This document shows, piece by piece, positions 54,254 through 63,345 of a DNA stretch of 64,000 nucleotides. The position numbers were made by a program, and so were the translations under genes. Under the pieces are notes generated by a model. The model had not been told where the DNA came from. It did not search any database and worked only from the letters and a program-made list of their open reading frames with translations. The first letter of the stretch is position 1; every line of letters starts with the position of its first letter. Source of the stretch: Mobiluncus massiliensis (GTDB lineage: Bacteria; Actinomycetota; Actinomycetes; Actinomycetales; Actinomycetaceae); assembly GCF_949769255.1 (NCBI RefSeq), contig NZ_OX458329.1:1488001-1552000 (forward strand), in the 5' to 3' direction.

Positions 54254-54281
54254 TGTAAACGATTACATGTAAACGTTTACA
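54254..54281 (-). promoter_or_regulatory. Tandem LacI-type operators upstream of rbsR
   Basis: TGTAAACGATTACA (54254-54267) and TGTAAACGTTTACA (54268-54281) lie head to tail without a gap. The second is a perfect palindrome with the central CG of LacI-family sites. Their position 19-46 nt before the start suggests overlap with the promoter. Between them and patB (54282-54464) I see nothing else. Confidence 0.85.
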
Positions 54282-54464
54282 CAAATCCTGCCATACAAAG
54301 GAGTGCCCTGTCAAGCAAAACAGAAAAGAAAATTGCCTCCCGGTCAGAACCCCTATTCAACTACATTTAACAGGGAAATTACTCGCGCTGGAACGTGAGG
54401 TCTGTATCCGTATACTCCTCTAAACCTCCTACCAGAAAGAGGTAACAATGATGTTTTGGAAAGC

Positions 54465-55610
54465 TTATATCCCGGCTTCTATAACCCCTAAAGCCGCGTG
54501 CAGCACTTCGGGGGTGGTCGCTAGGTTCAAACGGAAGGATTTTTCAAAGCCTTTCCCCAAGTCCGCGCCGTCGTTGACGATTAGACCGCGATCCCGCAGG
54601 GTCTGGGCGGGACAATCTCCGAGGATTCCATGGGTTTCCCACCATGACAAATAGGTCGCCTCGGGCAGGAACACCCGGAAGTGCTCACCGTGATTGGCCA
54701 ACCAGCCACGGACAGTTTCCCGATTTTCGACAATCTGCGCTTTGACTTCCCCCAACCATTCGCGGCTATCGCGAAAAGCACTGATGGCTGCCAGCATCCC
54801 CCATGGGGTCGCCCCGGAGGCAAAAACTTGCAGCGGGGTGCGCAAACGTTGCCGCAGCGATTCATCGGGAATGATCCATTGCGCACAGTGCAGACCGGGG
54901 ATGTTCCACCCTTTTGAGGCAGCTGACGCAGTCACGGTCCGGGAGGCGGCCAATTCCGAGAAGTGAGCGAAGGGACAGAGCTTCCCATCCAAGACCAGCG
55001 GGGAATGAATCTCATCTGAGAACACTAAAACGTTCGGATATTGTTCCAAAATAGCGCACAAGCCAGACATTTCGGCGGGGCTCACACACTTGCCCACGGG
55101 ATTCCAGGGGTTGCACAACACCAGCAATCCCCCGACCTCAGCCGAGCTGAAAACCTGCGAAATTCCCTCCAAGTTCAGCTGATACTGGCCAGTTTGCACC
55201 TCATAGTTGGACACGACCTGGACGACTTCGTGGCCCTGGTCCTGGGGCATCGTCAAAAATGGCATGTAGGCCGGGGTCGGCACCACCACAGGAGCCTGCG
55301 GGGGAAGAATACTCATCACGGCTTGCAGCACCGACAATACGTCCGAGGCCACGCCAACCGCATCGGGCTCGATTTGCCAGCCGAATTCATCCGCATAGAA
55401 CTCGCGCATCGCCTGGCACACCTGCTGGGACAGCCCTACGGGAGGATAACCGGTAACGGTGTCGTCGAGTGCGGACTGCAGGGTATCCCTCACGGCGGGC
55501 GCGATTCCGAAGTCCATTTCCGCGACCCACATTCCCAGAGATCCGGGGTGGATGCTCCACTTCAGGGAACGAGAATTTTTCAATTCAGACAAAGATGGTA
55601 ACGCAATCAC
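54465..55610 (-). CDS. MalY/PatB-type aminotransferase, probable cystathionine beta-lyase
   Basis: 381 residues, fold-type I PLP enzyme. VAEMDFGIAPAVRDTLQSAL, VTGYPPVG, PTPAYMPFL, LVLCNPWNPVGKC, VFSDEIHSPLVLDG and the PLP lysine in TASAASKGWNIPGLHCAQWI are MalY/PatB hallmarks. Such enzymes split cystathionine to homocysteine, pyruvate and ammonia, and may act on other cysteine conjugates. The start is GTG with TAGAAT-N6 upstream, suggesting a leaderless mRNA. It stands alone between the ribose and S10 operons. Confidence 0.9.
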   Translation of the reverse strand: MIALPSLSELKNSRSLKWSIHPGSLGMWVAEMDFGIAPAVRDTLQSALDDTVTGYPPVGLSQQVCQAMREFYADEFGWQIEPDAVGVASDVLSVLQAVMSILPPQAPVVVPTPAYMPFLTMPQDQGHEVVQVVSNYEVQTGQYQLNLEGISQVFSSAEVGGLLVLCNPWNPVGKCVSPAEMSGLCAILEQYPNVLVFSDEIHSPLVLDGKLCPFAHFSELAASRTVTASAASKGWNIPGLHCAQWIIPDESLRQRLRTPLQVFASGATPWGMLAAISAFRDSREWLGEVKAQIVENRETVRGWLANHGEHFRVFLPEATYLSWWETHGILGDCPAQTLRDRGLIVNDGADLGKGFEKSFRLNLATTPEVLHAALGVIEAGI

Positions 55611-55616
55611 CCCTAT

Positions 55617-55622
55617 ATTCTA
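55617..55622 (-). promoter_or_regulatory. -10 box of the MalY/PatB gene
   Basis: TAGAAT, then six bases, then the GTG start on the minus strand. No Shine-Dalgarno and no strong -35 at 17 nt. Confidence 0.4.
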
Positions 55623-55687
55623 GAGGGAGATGCGCGCCAAAATGAGGTCAAGCGACGCGCTTTCAACAGTCGGGCCAAGCAGCGGGG

Positions 55688-55733
55688 AAAATAGGACGCA
55701 GCCCGGACACATAATGTATCCGAGCCGCGTCCT
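55688..55733 (-). terminator. Terminator of the S10 operon
   Basis: A 19-bp stem with three wobble or mismatched positions (AGGACGCGGCTCGGATACA against TGTGTCCGGGCTGCGTCCT), a three-base loop, then ATTTT. It lies about 55 nt past rpsQ. Confidence 0.8.
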
Positions 55734-55786
55734 TTATCCAGATTGAAAGGTCTTAAAGACCTCAACCGAGTTTTAGTTGTGGAGAA

Positions 55787-56071
55787 TTACTTGGCCTTTT
55801 CGGCAATCTCCACCAGGCGCCAGTGCTTAGTCTTGGACAGCGGGCGCGTTTCCATGATGACGACCAAGTCGCCGATACCGGCGAGGTTTTGCTCATCATG
55901 AACCGTGACCTTCTTGGTTTTACGCATGACCTTGCCGTAAAGCGGGTGCTTCACACGGTCTTCGAGCTGAACCACGATGGTTTTTTCCATACGATCGGAC
56001 ACCACGTAGCCGCGGCGCACCTTACGGTGATTGCGTTCGGTCGTTTCGGTGGTCATAGTTTCGTCTGCCAT
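55787..56071 (-). CDS. rpsQ: 30S ribosomal protein S17
   Basis: 94 residues. [39 protein letters not shown] and [20 protein letters not shown] identify S17, a primary 16S rRNA binder. Last gene of this S10 operon, whose usual continuation into rplN is broken here. Confidence 0.98.
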   Translation of the reverse strand: MADETMTTETTERNHRKVRRGYVVSDRMEKTIVVQLEDRVKHPLYGKVMRKTKKVTVHDEQNLAGIGDLVVIMETRPLSKTKHWRLVEIAEKAK

Positions 56072-56074
56072 TGA

Positions 56075-56317
56075 TTACTCCTTAACGCTGGGCTCGGTAC
56101 GAATGCCGAGTTCCCGCTCACGGTAAATGGTGTAGATACGAGCGACATCGCGGCGAACCGCCTTGATGCGGCCGTGGTCTTCGAGCTGACCGGTAGCTTG
56201 GGCGAAACGCAGGTTGAAAAGCTCCTGCTTCGCGTCCTTCAGCTTCATCGCGAGCTGCTCGTTATCCATGGCGTCCAAATCGTTAGGAGCCAGTCCTTTG
56301 GAACCTATCATGTTCAT
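56075..56317 (-). CDS. rpmC: 50S ribosomal protein L29
   Basis: 80 residues: [20 protein letters not shown] and the following [20 protein letters not shown] are L29. It sits near the tunnel exit and binds SRP and trigger factor. Overlaps rplP by four bases. Confidence 0.97.
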   Translation of the reverse strand: MNMIGSKGLAPNDLDAMDNEQLAMKLKDAKQELFNLRFAQATGQLEDHGRIKAVRRDVARIYTIYRERELGIRTEPSVKE

Positions 56318-56730
56318 TCACCACCCTCTCGGGAAATAAAACGGGTCTTGATGGGCAGTTTGTGCTGGGCGCGAGACAGAGCTTCGCGAGCCAGTTCTTC
56401 ACTAACACCAGCGATTTCAAACAGCACACGGCCAGGCTTCACCGGAGCCACCCACCATTCGGGGGAACCTTTACCAGAACCCATACGAGTTTCCGCGGGC
56501 TTCTTGGTCAGCGGACGATCCGGGAAGATGTTAATCCAGATCTTGCCACCACGCTTGACGTGACGAGTCACGGCAATACGAGCCGCTTCAATCTGACGGT
56601 TAGTCAGGTAAGCGCCCTCCAGGGCTTGGATACCGTAATCGCCGAAAGCGATTTCGGTGCCGCCCTTAGCGTAGCCACGCCGGCCCGGACGGTGCTGGCG
56701 ACGCCACTTAGTACGACGAGGAATCAGCAT
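56314..56730 (-). CDS. rplP: 50S ribosomal protein L16
   Basis: 138 residues, usual length. [60 protein letters not shown] and [20 protein letters not shown]. It helps position A-site tRNA. 3 nt after rpsC. Confidence 0.98.
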   Translation of the reverse strand: MLIPRRTKWRRQHRPGRRGYAKGGTEIAFGDYGIQALEGAYLTNRQIEAARIAVTRHVKRGGKIWINIFPDRPLTKKPAETRMGSGKGSPEWWVAPVKPGRVLFEIAGVSEELAREALSRAQHKLPIKTRFISREGGE

Positions 56731-56733
56731 TGC

Positions 56734-57555
56734 TTATGCCTCCGTTTCTGTGGTTGCCCCGGCGGCGACAGTCGCGGCTTCGGGGGTTTCGTTTACGTTT
56801 TCGTTGGCCGCGTTGTCAGCAGGACGGTCGGCACGAGGACGGCGGGTCCCCGCGTGACGGTCGTTGCGGCGACCCGTACGGCCGGCCTGTTCAGCCTGCA
56901 TCCGGTTCCAATCCCGTTCGGTCATGTCACCCTTGTAAATCCAGACCTTCACACCGATGCGTCCAAAAGTGGTCCGCGCTTCGTAAAAGCCGTAGTCGAT
57001 GTTGGCGCGCAGAGTGTGCAGCGGCACGCGGCCTTCCCGGTAGAACTCGGAGCGGGACATTTCCGCACCGCCCAAACGACCGGAGCACTGCACGCGGATA
57101 CCTTTGGCACCCGCACGCTGCGCAGACTGCATTCCCTTACGCATCGCGCGACGGAAAGACACACGGGCGCTGAGCTGTTCAGCAATGGACTGAGCGACCA
57201 GCTGCGCATCCAAATCGGGGTTCTTAACCTCGCGGATGTTCAACTGCACCTGTTTGCCCGTCAGCTTTTCCAGCTGGGCGCGCAAGCGATCTGCTTCCGC
57301 ACCGCGTCGTCCGATGACGATACCGGGACGAGCCGTGTACAGGTCCACAGACACGCGATCGCGAGTCCGCTCAATTTCGACCTTAGAAATACCGGCACGT
57401 TCTAGCTTGTCCTGCATGAGACGACGAATCTCGACGTCTTCCTTCACGAAGTCGCGGTAACGCTGACCGGACTTCGTAGAGTCAGCAAACCAGCGGGAAC
57501 GGTGTTCCGCGGTTACGCCCAGACGGAAACCAGTGGGATGTACTTTCTGACCCAT
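56734..57555 (-). CDS. rpsC: 30S ribosomal protein S3
   Basis: 273 residues. [20 protein letters not shown], the KH domain with [20 protein letters not shown], and the C-terminal S3 domain [20 protein letters not shown]. The last ~60 residues are a charged tail ([20 protein letters not shown]...) ending in Ala/Thr/Glu. It lines the mRNA entry channel. Confidence 0.98.
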   Translation of the reverse strand: MGQKVHPTGFRLGVTAEHRSRWFADSTKSGQRYRDFVKEDVEIRRLMQDKLERAGISKVEIERTRDRVSVDLYTARPGIVIGRRGAEADRLRAQLEKLTGKQVQLNIREVKNPDLDAQLVAQSIAEQLSARVSFRRAMRKGMQSAQRAGAKGIRVQCSGRLGGAEMSRSEFYREGRVPLHTLRANIDYGFYEARTTFGRIGVKVWIYKGDMTERDWNRMQAEQAGRTGRRNDRHAGTRRPRADRPADNAANENVNETPEAATVAAGATTETEA

Positions 57556-57558
57556 TAT

Positions 57559-58329
57559 TTACTCCGCTCCCTTCTCAGTGCTTTTCGCGGCGGGCTTTTT
57601 TGCCGCCGTGCTCTTCGTAGCCGTGGACTTGGTCGTGCTCGACTTCGAAGTCGTAGACTTTGCGGCCGTTGTCTTGGTCGCAGTGGACTTCGTCGTTGCC
57701 GAGTTGGTGGTCTTGGACTTCGCAGCCGTGGACTTGGTCGTGCTCGCCTTGGTGGCCGAAGCCTTGGTAGTCGTGGACTTAGTCGCGGCCGGCTTCTTGG
57801 CAGGAGCCTTCTTGGCCGTGGTCGTGGACTTCGCAGCCGACTCTTCCTTGGCTTCTACCGGATTAGCTGCCTTTTTGGTGACAGCGGCCGCAGCGGCTTT
57901 CTTCGCGGCGGAAGCCGAAATCCGATCAGCTTCCGGACGACGCTGGGACGGCAAGTACGGAGCGGCAAGTTCCTTCTTGTCTTCCGCGTCTCCCACCACA
58001 ATGGTCAGGTGAGAAGTACGCTTCAAGATACGCGCCCCGCGCCCTTGTGCCCGAGCCCGGAAACGCTTCATCGTGGGTCCGTCATTGACGTAGGCCTCGA
58101 TGACGTACATCTCATCGGAATCAAAAGACGTACCGGCGTTGCGAGCAGCCTGTTCAGCGTTAGCCAAGGCGGAAACCAGAGTCTTGCGAATCGGCAAGGC
58201 CGGCTTTTGCGGAGCAAACTTCAGCACGTCAAGCGCCTTGTTCGCTTCCATTCCGCGCACCTCATTCATGATGCGGCGAGCCTTTTGCGGAGTCACGCGC
58301 ACATAGCGGGTATGAGCAGTAGCTTTCAT
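57559..58329 (-). CDS. rplV: 50S ribosomal protein L22 with a long Thr/Lys/Ala repeat tail
   Basis: 256 residues, more than twice the usual ~115. Residues 1-125 are L22 (ARYVRVTPQKARRIMNEVRG-like YVRVTPQKARRIMNEVRG, ANAEQAARNAGTSFDSDEMY, RARAQGRGARILKRTSHLTI). From about residue 150 the chain is an unbroken Thr/Lys/Ser/Ala repeat (TTTKASATKASTTKSTAAKS and so on), very basic and probably disordered. It resembles the H1-like C-terminal tails of some actinobacterial proteins. The L22 loop lines the exit tunnel; the tail would project from the ribosome. Confidence 0.96.
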   Translation of the reverse strand: MKATAHTRYVRVTPQKARRIMNEVRGMEANKALDVLKFAPQKPALPIRKTLVSALANAEQAARNAGTSFDSDEMYVIEAYVNDGPTMKRFRARAQGRGARILKRTSHLTIVVGDAEDKKELAAPYLPSQRRPEADRISASAAKKAAAAAVTKKAANPVEAKEESAAKSTTTAKKAPAKKPAATKSTTTKASATKASTTKSTAAKSKTTNSATTKSTATKTTAAKSTTSKSSTTKSTATKSTAAKKPAAKSTEKGAE

Positions 58330-58348
58330 GTTCTATCCCTCCCCCGCT

Positions 58349-58627
58349 TTAGCGGCGACCTTTCTTGTCTTCCTTGTCGTGACCACGGAAAGTACGAGTC
58401 GGAGCAAATTCACCCAACTTGTGACCGACCATGGATTCGGTGATAAACACCGGCACGTGCTTGCGACCGTCGTGCACCGCGATGGTGTGACCCAGGAAAT
58501 CCGGGGTAATCATCGAACGGCGCGACCAGGTCTTAATGACGTTCTTTGTGTTGGCCTCGTTTTGTGCGTCCACCTTCTTTTGCAGGTGAGCATCAACAAA
58601 GGGGCCTTTCTTCAAACTGCGTGGCAT
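58349..58627 (-). CDS. rpsS: 30S ribosomal protein S19
   Basis: 92 residues from ATG 58627 (GGGGAG seven bases upstream). [40 protein letters not shown] and [20 protein letters not shown]. It forms the head with S13. Confidence 0.98.
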   Translation of the reverse strand: MPRSLKKGPFVDAHLQKKVDAQNEANTKNVIKTWSRRSMITPDFLGHTIAVHDGRKHVPVFITESMVGHKLGEFAPTRTFRGHDKEDKKGRR

Positions 58628-58642
58628 AAACAAACTCCCCTA

Positions 58643-59479
58643 TCAGCGATTCTTGCCAGTCTTACGGCGACGGACAATGTACTGATTCGACGCCTTCTTC
58701 TTGCTACGAGTACGACCCTCGGGCTTGCCCCAGGGGCTCACCGGGTGACGGCCACCGGAAGTGCGGCCTTCGCCACCACCGTGCGGGTGGTCAACCGGGT
58801 TCATAACCACACCACGGACCTTCGGACGGCGTCCCAACCAACGGGAGCGACCGGCCTTGCCCAAGTCGATGTTGGCATGATCGGAGTTACCGACTTCACC
58901 AATGGTGGCGCGGCAACGAGCATCCACGTTGCGGATTTCGCCAGACGGCATCCGCAGCTGAGCAAAACGCCCCTCTTTGGCGACCAGCTGGACAGAAACG
59001 CCAGCGGAGCGGGCAATCTTGGCCCCGCCGCCCGGACGCATCTCTACAGCGTGAATCGTGGTACCCAGCGGAATGTTCTTCAGCGGCAAGTTGTTGCCGG
59101 GCTTGATATCCGCAGTGGGGCCCTGTTCGATGGAATCGCCCTGCTTCAGCTTGGACGGAGCCAAGATGTAGCGCTTTTCACCATCGGCGTAGTGCAGCAA
59201 AGCAATGCGCGCCGAACGGTTCGGATCGTATTCAATGTGAGCCACCTTGGCGGGAATACCATCCTTGTCGTGACGACGGAAGTCAATCAGACGGTACTGG
59301 CGCTTGTGGCCGCCACCGCGACGACGAGAGGTAATCCGACCTTTGTTGTTGCGCCCACCGGTCTTGTGCAGCGGACGAACCAGGGACTTTTCCGGGTGAT
59401 CACGCGTAATTTCCGCAAAATCAGACACGGAAGAACCACGACGGCCCGGAGTTGTTGGCTTGTACTTACGAATTCCCAT
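58643..59479 (-). CDS. rplB: 50S ribosomal protein L2
   Basis: 278 residues, usual length. [40 protein letters not shown], the peptidyl-transferase-adjacent [20 protein letters not shown] and [15 protein letters not shown]. It is essential for subunit joining and the catalytic centre. Confidence 0.98.
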   Translation of the reverse strand: MGIRKYKPTTPGRRGSSVSDFAEITRDHPEKSLVRPLHKTGGRNNKGRITSRRRGGGHKRQYRLIDFRRHDKDGIPAKVAHIEYDPNRSARIALLHYADGEKRYILAPSKLKQGDSIEQGPTADIKPGNNLPLKNIPLGTTIHAVEMRPGGGAKIARSAGVSVQLVAKEGRFAQLRMPSGEIRNVDARCRATIGEVGNSDHANIDLGKAGRSRWLGRRPKVRGVVMNPVDHPHGGGEGRTSGGRHPVSPWGKPEGRTRSKKKASNQYIVRRRKTGKNR

Positions 59480-59491
59480 GAGTTATCCCCC

Positions 59492-59794
59492 TTAGGCCTG
59501 CATCCCAAAGACGTCAATCGAGCCCTCTTTGAGGGTGACGATGGCGCGCTTGGTGTCGTTACGCTTGCCCCAGCCGGTGCGGGTGCGCACGCGCTTGCCC
59601 TCACGGTTCTGGGTATTGACGGAAGCAACCTTTACCTTAAAGATTTCTTCGATAGCCGACTTGATTTCAACTTTGTTTGCGTCGGGTGCCACCACGAAGG
59701 TGTACTGACCGTGGTCAATCAAGTTGTAGGCTTTTTCGCTGACGACGGGCTTAATAATCACGTCGTGCGGGTTCTTAGTCTTTTCCAGGCTCAC
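59492..59794 (-). CDS. rplW: 50S ribosomal protein L23
   Basis: 100 residues: [40 protein letters not shown] and [20 protein letters not shown]. It is the docking site for trigger factor and SRP. Overlaps rplD by four bases. Confidence 0.98.
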   Translation of the reverse strand: MSLEKTKNPHDVIIKPVVSEKAYNLIDHGQYTFVVAPDANKVEIKSAIEEIFKVKVASVNTQNREGKRVRTRTGWGKRNDTKRAIVTLKEGSIDVFGMQA

Positions 59795-60435
59795 TTGTCT
59801 TCTCCTTTCCCAAGGAAGGAGTCCAACGCCGTTGCCGAGAACACCACATCGTCGTTAGCCAACACATCGTAGGTGTTCAGCTCGCCGACGAACAGAGCGT
59901 GGTGCTCGCTGAGGTTATTCACGCTCAACGCCACGACGTCATCAACTTCCGGGGTCAACACAATCAGGGCGCGACGATCGTCGACAACACCCTGCAAAGC
60001 TGCTTTCGCGGCCTTGGTGGACGGGGCTTCCTTGACACCGAAGTCGCTCAACACGTGGATACGCCCAGCGCGCGCCCGATCAGACAAAGCCTGGCGCAAA
60101 GCGGCGGTCTTCATCTTTTTCGGGGTGTTCTGGGAGTAGTCACGAGGCTGCGGACCGTGTACGGTGCCGCCGCCAGCGAACTGCGGGGCGCGAATAGAGC
60201 CCTGACGAGCCCGGCCGGTACCCTTTTGACGCCACGGCTTCTTGCCGCCGCCGGCAACGTCACCACGAGTCTTAGTGGCGTGGGTCCCCTGGCGAGCGGC
60301 CGCCAACTGGGCGTTTACGACCTGGTGTACCAAGGGGTTGTTAAAGTCGAGGTCGAAAACCTCTCCGGGCAGCTCTACGGTGCCGGTTTTCTTGCCGACG
60401 CCATCAAAAATGTCTACGCTGCGGTTTTCAGTCAT
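59791..60435 (-). CDS. rplD: 50S ribosomal protein L4
   Basis: 214 residues. The tunnel loop [20 protein letters not shown] and [20 protein letters not shown] are typical; [20 protein letters not shown] precedes it. In E. coli L4 represses the S10 operon; no equivalent leader can be claimed here. 2 nt after rplC. Confidence 0.98.
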   Translation of the reverse strand: MTENRSVDIFDGVGKKTGTVELPGEVFDLDFNNPLVHQVVNAQLAAARQGTHATKTRGDVAGGGKKPWRQKGTGRARQGSIRAPQFAGGGTVHGPQPRDYSQNTPKKMKTAALRQALSDRARAGRIHVLSDFGVKEAPSTKAAKAALQGVVDDRRALIVLTPEVDDVVALSVNNLSEHHALFVGELNTYDVLANDDVVFSATALDSFLGKGEDK

Positions 60436-60437
60436 TG

Positions 60438-61094
60438 TTAGGCTCCCTTCACTGCAGAGCGGATCATGACGATGCCGCCTTTGGGGCCGGGAATCGCGCC
60501 GGTCAAAACGACCAGACCCTTTTCCGCGTCCACAGCCTGAACCTTCAAGTTCATGATGGTGCGACGGTTACCGCCCATGCGACCGGCCATGTTCAAGCCT
60601 TTGAACACACGGCCGGGGGTGGCGCAAGCGCCGATAGAGCCGGGCTTGCGGTGGTTGCGGTGCGCACCGTGAGAAGAGGACACGCCCTGGAAGCCATGAC
60701 GCTTCATCACCCCGGCAAAACCTTTGCCTTTGGTGTTGCCGGAAACGTCAACCAGGACTCCCGCATCAAAAACATCCGCGCCCAGTTCCTGACCGAGCTC
60801 GTAGGAGCTGGCGTCGTTGGTGCGAATTTCCGCGAGGTGACGGCGCGGCTCAACCCCGGCCTTGGCGAAGTGACCCGCCATCGGCTTGGTGACCTTGCGC
60901 TCGTCCATCTTGCCGAAGCCCAGCTGGACAGCATCGTAGCCGTCGGTTTCATTGGTACGAATCTGGGTGACGACATTCTTTTCGACCTGGACCACCGTCA
61001 CGGGAATCAACTTGCCGTCTTCATCCCAGACCTGGGTCATGCCGAGCTTGCGCCCCAGCAATGCCTTTACAGAGGCCATGGTGTCGTTAGTCAT
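60438..61094 (-). CDS. rplC: 50S ribosomal protein L3
   Basis: 218 residues: [60 protein letters not shown] and [31 protein letters not shown] gives a strong ribosome binding site for the ATG at 61094. An early-assembly protein of the large subunit. Confidence 0.98.
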   Translation of the reverse strand: MTNDTMASVKALLGRKLGMTQVWDEDGKLIPVTVVQVEKNVVTQIRTNETDGYDAVQLGFGKMDERKVTKPMAGHFAKAGVEPRRHLAEIRTNDASSYELGQELGADVFDAGVLVDVSGNTKGKGFAGVMKRHGFQGVSSSHGAHRNHRKPGSIGACATPGRVFKGLNMAGRMGGNRRTIMNLKVQAVDAEKGLVVLTGAIPGPKGGIVMIRSAVKGA

Positions 61095-61105
61095 CGTGGT
61101 CCTCC

Positions 61106-61414
61106 TTACAGCTTAATCTCGATATTCACGTCTGCCGGCAGTTCAAGACGCATCAGCGAATCAACTGCGGAAGGCGTGGGATCAATAATGTCAATCAGAC
61201 GCTTGTGGGTGCGAACTTCAAATTGCTCCCGGCTGTCCTTATATTTGTGCGGCGACCGAATCACAACGTAAACGTTCTTTTCGGTCGGCAGGGGCACAGG
61301 TCCGACTACGGTAGCGCCAGCACTGGTTACCGTCTCGACAATTTTCTTTGCCGAGGAGTCAATGACCTCATGGTCATAAGACTTCAGCCGAATGCGGATT
61401 TTTTGTCCCGCCAT
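61106..61414 (-). CDS. rpsJ: 30S ribosomal protein S10
   Basis: 102 residues: [40 protein letters not shown] and [20 protein letters not shown]. First gene of the S10 operon; S10 also acts as NusE in antitermination. The 170 nt upstream contain no clear promoter that I can name with confidence. Confidence 0.98.
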   Translation of the reverse strand: MAGQKIRIRLKSYDHEVIDSSAKKIVETVTSAGATVVGPVPLPTEKNVYVVIRSPHKYKDSREQFEVRTHKRLIDIIDPTPSAVDSLMRLELPADVNIEIKL

Positions 61415-61584
61415 GGGCTAACCTCTCTCTAACTGGTTCTTCACCGGTACACGCTTTCGGGTGTGTCGCATTTGTAAACGCAACACAAGCGAAAACTCGC
61501 ACCGTTGGATTTCCATTCCACCTGACTTTTGCCAGGCAAGTGCGCACTGGGAGGCGTGAACCCGCCTCAAGATGCGCCGAGGAA

Positions 61585-62505
61585 CTAGCTTACACTTATT
61601 GGCTCTCCCGTGGCAAATTCTCGAACCTCAGAAACTGAGGAACGCAGCCAAATCGTGGCACCTGGATTCCAGCCCATCAGTAGGCAAGGGATGCCATCGA
61701 TTAGGTCTTGTAATCGGTAGGCAGCGTCAAAGTAACCTCTGACCGATAATTTGATAGCGTCATACGTATTACGCGCCGAGTCTAAGTCGGCTGTGATCCA
61801 TTTTTGGGGCGCACCATTAATATCATTCAAGGGGTACGGTGCTGATTTTACGAAAGGAAAACGTTTGCACAACGAAACCCAATCATTATAGGAATTAATT
61901 TCCAATAGTTTAATAGTGTTACTTTTATCGCGTACCGTATTTACTGTATGCCATCCCGGAGAGACAATTTGGAATTCATCAGTCAGTATAGGCAGCCAAA
62001 GTTGCGAATTTACGTCGTACTTCCCCGGCAGAGTTACTCGATACGGAGGCTTTGCGTCAAAACTCCACCAGTAGGCATCTGCAGTGTCAAAATCGTCACC
62101 ATCAACAGCTTCCACATTGAAGGCAATTTCTGGCTGCTCATGCTCCCCGGTAAGTAAACGTTGCACGCGCTTGCCTAGCCGAGAAAATATTTCCCTATTG
62201 AGAGCTGAAAATGGCTGAGGAGACAAAGGAAGTTTATAAATCTTTTTCCATCGCCCCCAGGGGTATAAATCAAGAAAATCTTGGAGGAAAAAAATACCTC
62301 GATCATCAGAGATCGTTTCTATCTTGGTCAATGACCGAGAAATATACTCAAGTAAAGAACTATCTGCCTCGGGGAAACGTTGATAAAAATCGTCGTCCGC
62401 TAGATACCCCTCCATTTCGATTTCTGAAAACAGCACCCCCAGCAGAGAAAGCGTCAGGAATGTCGCGTCAGACTTCGTTTCGCAAGATTGACTGTTCAGC
62501 AGCAC
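61585..62505 (-). CDS. Unrecognised protein, lower GC than its neighbours
   Basis: 306 residues if started at 62505; the exact start is uncertain. No signal peptide. The sequence is rich in Trp, Tyr, Phe and Asp (PWGRWKKIYKLPLSPQPFSA, AYWWSFDAKPPYRVTLPGKY, CLLMGWNPGATIWLRSSVSE), soluble, and without a motif I recognise. Base composition and codon use are clearly more AT-rich than in the ribosomal genes or the ABC genes on either side, suggesting transfer. It lies 45 nt after an ABC ATPase gene on the same strand and upstream of the S10 operon. Confidence 0.6.
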   Translation of the reverse strand: MLLNSQSCETKSDATFLTLSLLGVLFSEIEMEGYLADDDFYQRFPEADSSLLEYISRSLTKIETISDDRGIFFLQDFLDLYPWGRWKKIYKLPLSPQPFSALNREIFSRLGKRVQRLLTGEHEQPEIAFNVEAVDGDDFDTADAYWWSFDAKPPYRVTLPGKYDVNSQLWLPILTDEFQIVSPGWHTVNTVRDKSNTIKLLEINSYNDWVSLCKRFPFVKSAPYPLNDINGAPQKWITADLDSARNTYDAIKLSVRGYFDAAYRLQDLIDGIPCLLMGWNPGATIWLRSSVSEVREFATGEPISVS

Positions 62506-62550
62506 TTTTAAGACCCCCCGCCAGACCTGCCGGTGTTCAGGTTGTCCCGT

Positions 62551-63342
62551 TTAGGACAGCATGGTCCGGTCAGATAGCGCCGCGCCTTTGAACTTGGCGA
62601 ACTGGGCCAGCAGGTCGTCCACGGTCGCGTTTTCCTTATCTTTCCCGCTCAGTTCCATAATGACCTCGCCCTCATGCATCATGATGAGGCGGTTGCCCAG
62701 GTGCAGAGCTTGTTCCATGTTGTGGGTCACCATCAGGGTGGTCAGTCCGTGGCGCGCCACTAGCTCCTGGGTCAAGCGGGTAATCAACTCGGCACGTGCC
62801 GGATCCAAAGCCGCCGTGTGTTCGTCCAACAGCAAAATCTTCGGCTGGGTGAACACCGCCATCACCAGGGACAGCGCTTGACGTTGCCCACCGGAGAGCA
62901 ACCCCACGCGGGCTGTTAGGCGATTTTCCAAACCTTGCTCCAAAACCTTGAGATCTTCGCGGAACTGCGCCTTGCGGGCTCGGGTCACCCCGAGTCCCAG
63001 TCCGTGCCCATGGGTGCGTGCCCAGGCAATCGCCAAGTTCTCTTCAATAGTCATGTGCGGGCAGGTTCCCGCCATCGGGTCTTGGAACACGCGTCCCACG
63101 TAACGCGCCACTTTGTAGTCAGGTTTACGCGTCACATCGTGGCCGTCAATATGTATCTGTCCCAAGTCCGGGCGGTAACGTCCCGAGACGATGTTCAGCA
63201 AGGTCGATTTGCCCGCTCCGTTGGAACCAATGACGGTCACAAAGTCGCCCTCGTCCAACTGCAGGGAGATGTCACGCAGAGCAATTTTTTCGTTAACAGT
63301 GTGACGGAAAAACGCCTTGGAAATATGCGAAAGTTCTAGCAT
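62551..63342 (-). CDS. ABC transporter ATP-binding protein (COG1101 type)
   Basis: 263 residues. Walker A GSNGAGKSTLLNIV, Q-loop GRVFQDPMAGTCP, signature LLSGGQRQALSLV, Walker B KILLLDEHTAALDP and switch His in MVTHNMEQAL. The Asp-Glu-His-Thr in Walker B is typical of the ATPases paired with LivM-like single permeases (the group that includes proposed tryptophan/tyrosine and other ABC importers). It is 3 nt after the permease gene. Substrate unknown. Confidence 0.9.
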   Translation of the reverse strand: MLELSHISKAFFRHTVNEKIALRDISLQLDEGDFVTVIGSNGAGKSTLLNIVSGRYRPDLGQIHIDGHDVTRKPDYKVARYVGRVFQDPMAGTCPHMTIEENLAIAWARTHGHGLGLGVTRARKAQFREDLKVLEQGLENRLTARVGLLSGGQRQALSLVMAVFTQPKILLLDEHTAALDPARAELITRLTQELVARHGLTTLMVTHNMEQALHLGNRLIMMHEGEVIMELSGKDKENATVDDLLAQFAKFKGAALSDRTMLS

Positions 63343-63345
63343 GGT

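Noticed and set aside
56362-57405. A 347-codon plus-strand frame opposite rplP and rpsC
   Set aside because: Antisense shadow of confident ribosomal protein genes, caused by codon bias in a GC-rich genome.
57590-57800. Short DNA repeats at the end of rplV as a CRISPR array or minisatellite
   Set aside because: Units are codon-based, degenerate and in frame, with no spacers; they simply encode the Thr/Lys/Ala tail.
58328-59872. A 514-codon plus-strand open frame opposite rpsS, rplB and rplW
   Set aside because: It is an antisense shadow: the minus strand encodes three unmistakable ribosomal proteins, and the frame has no ribosome binding site or recognisable domain.
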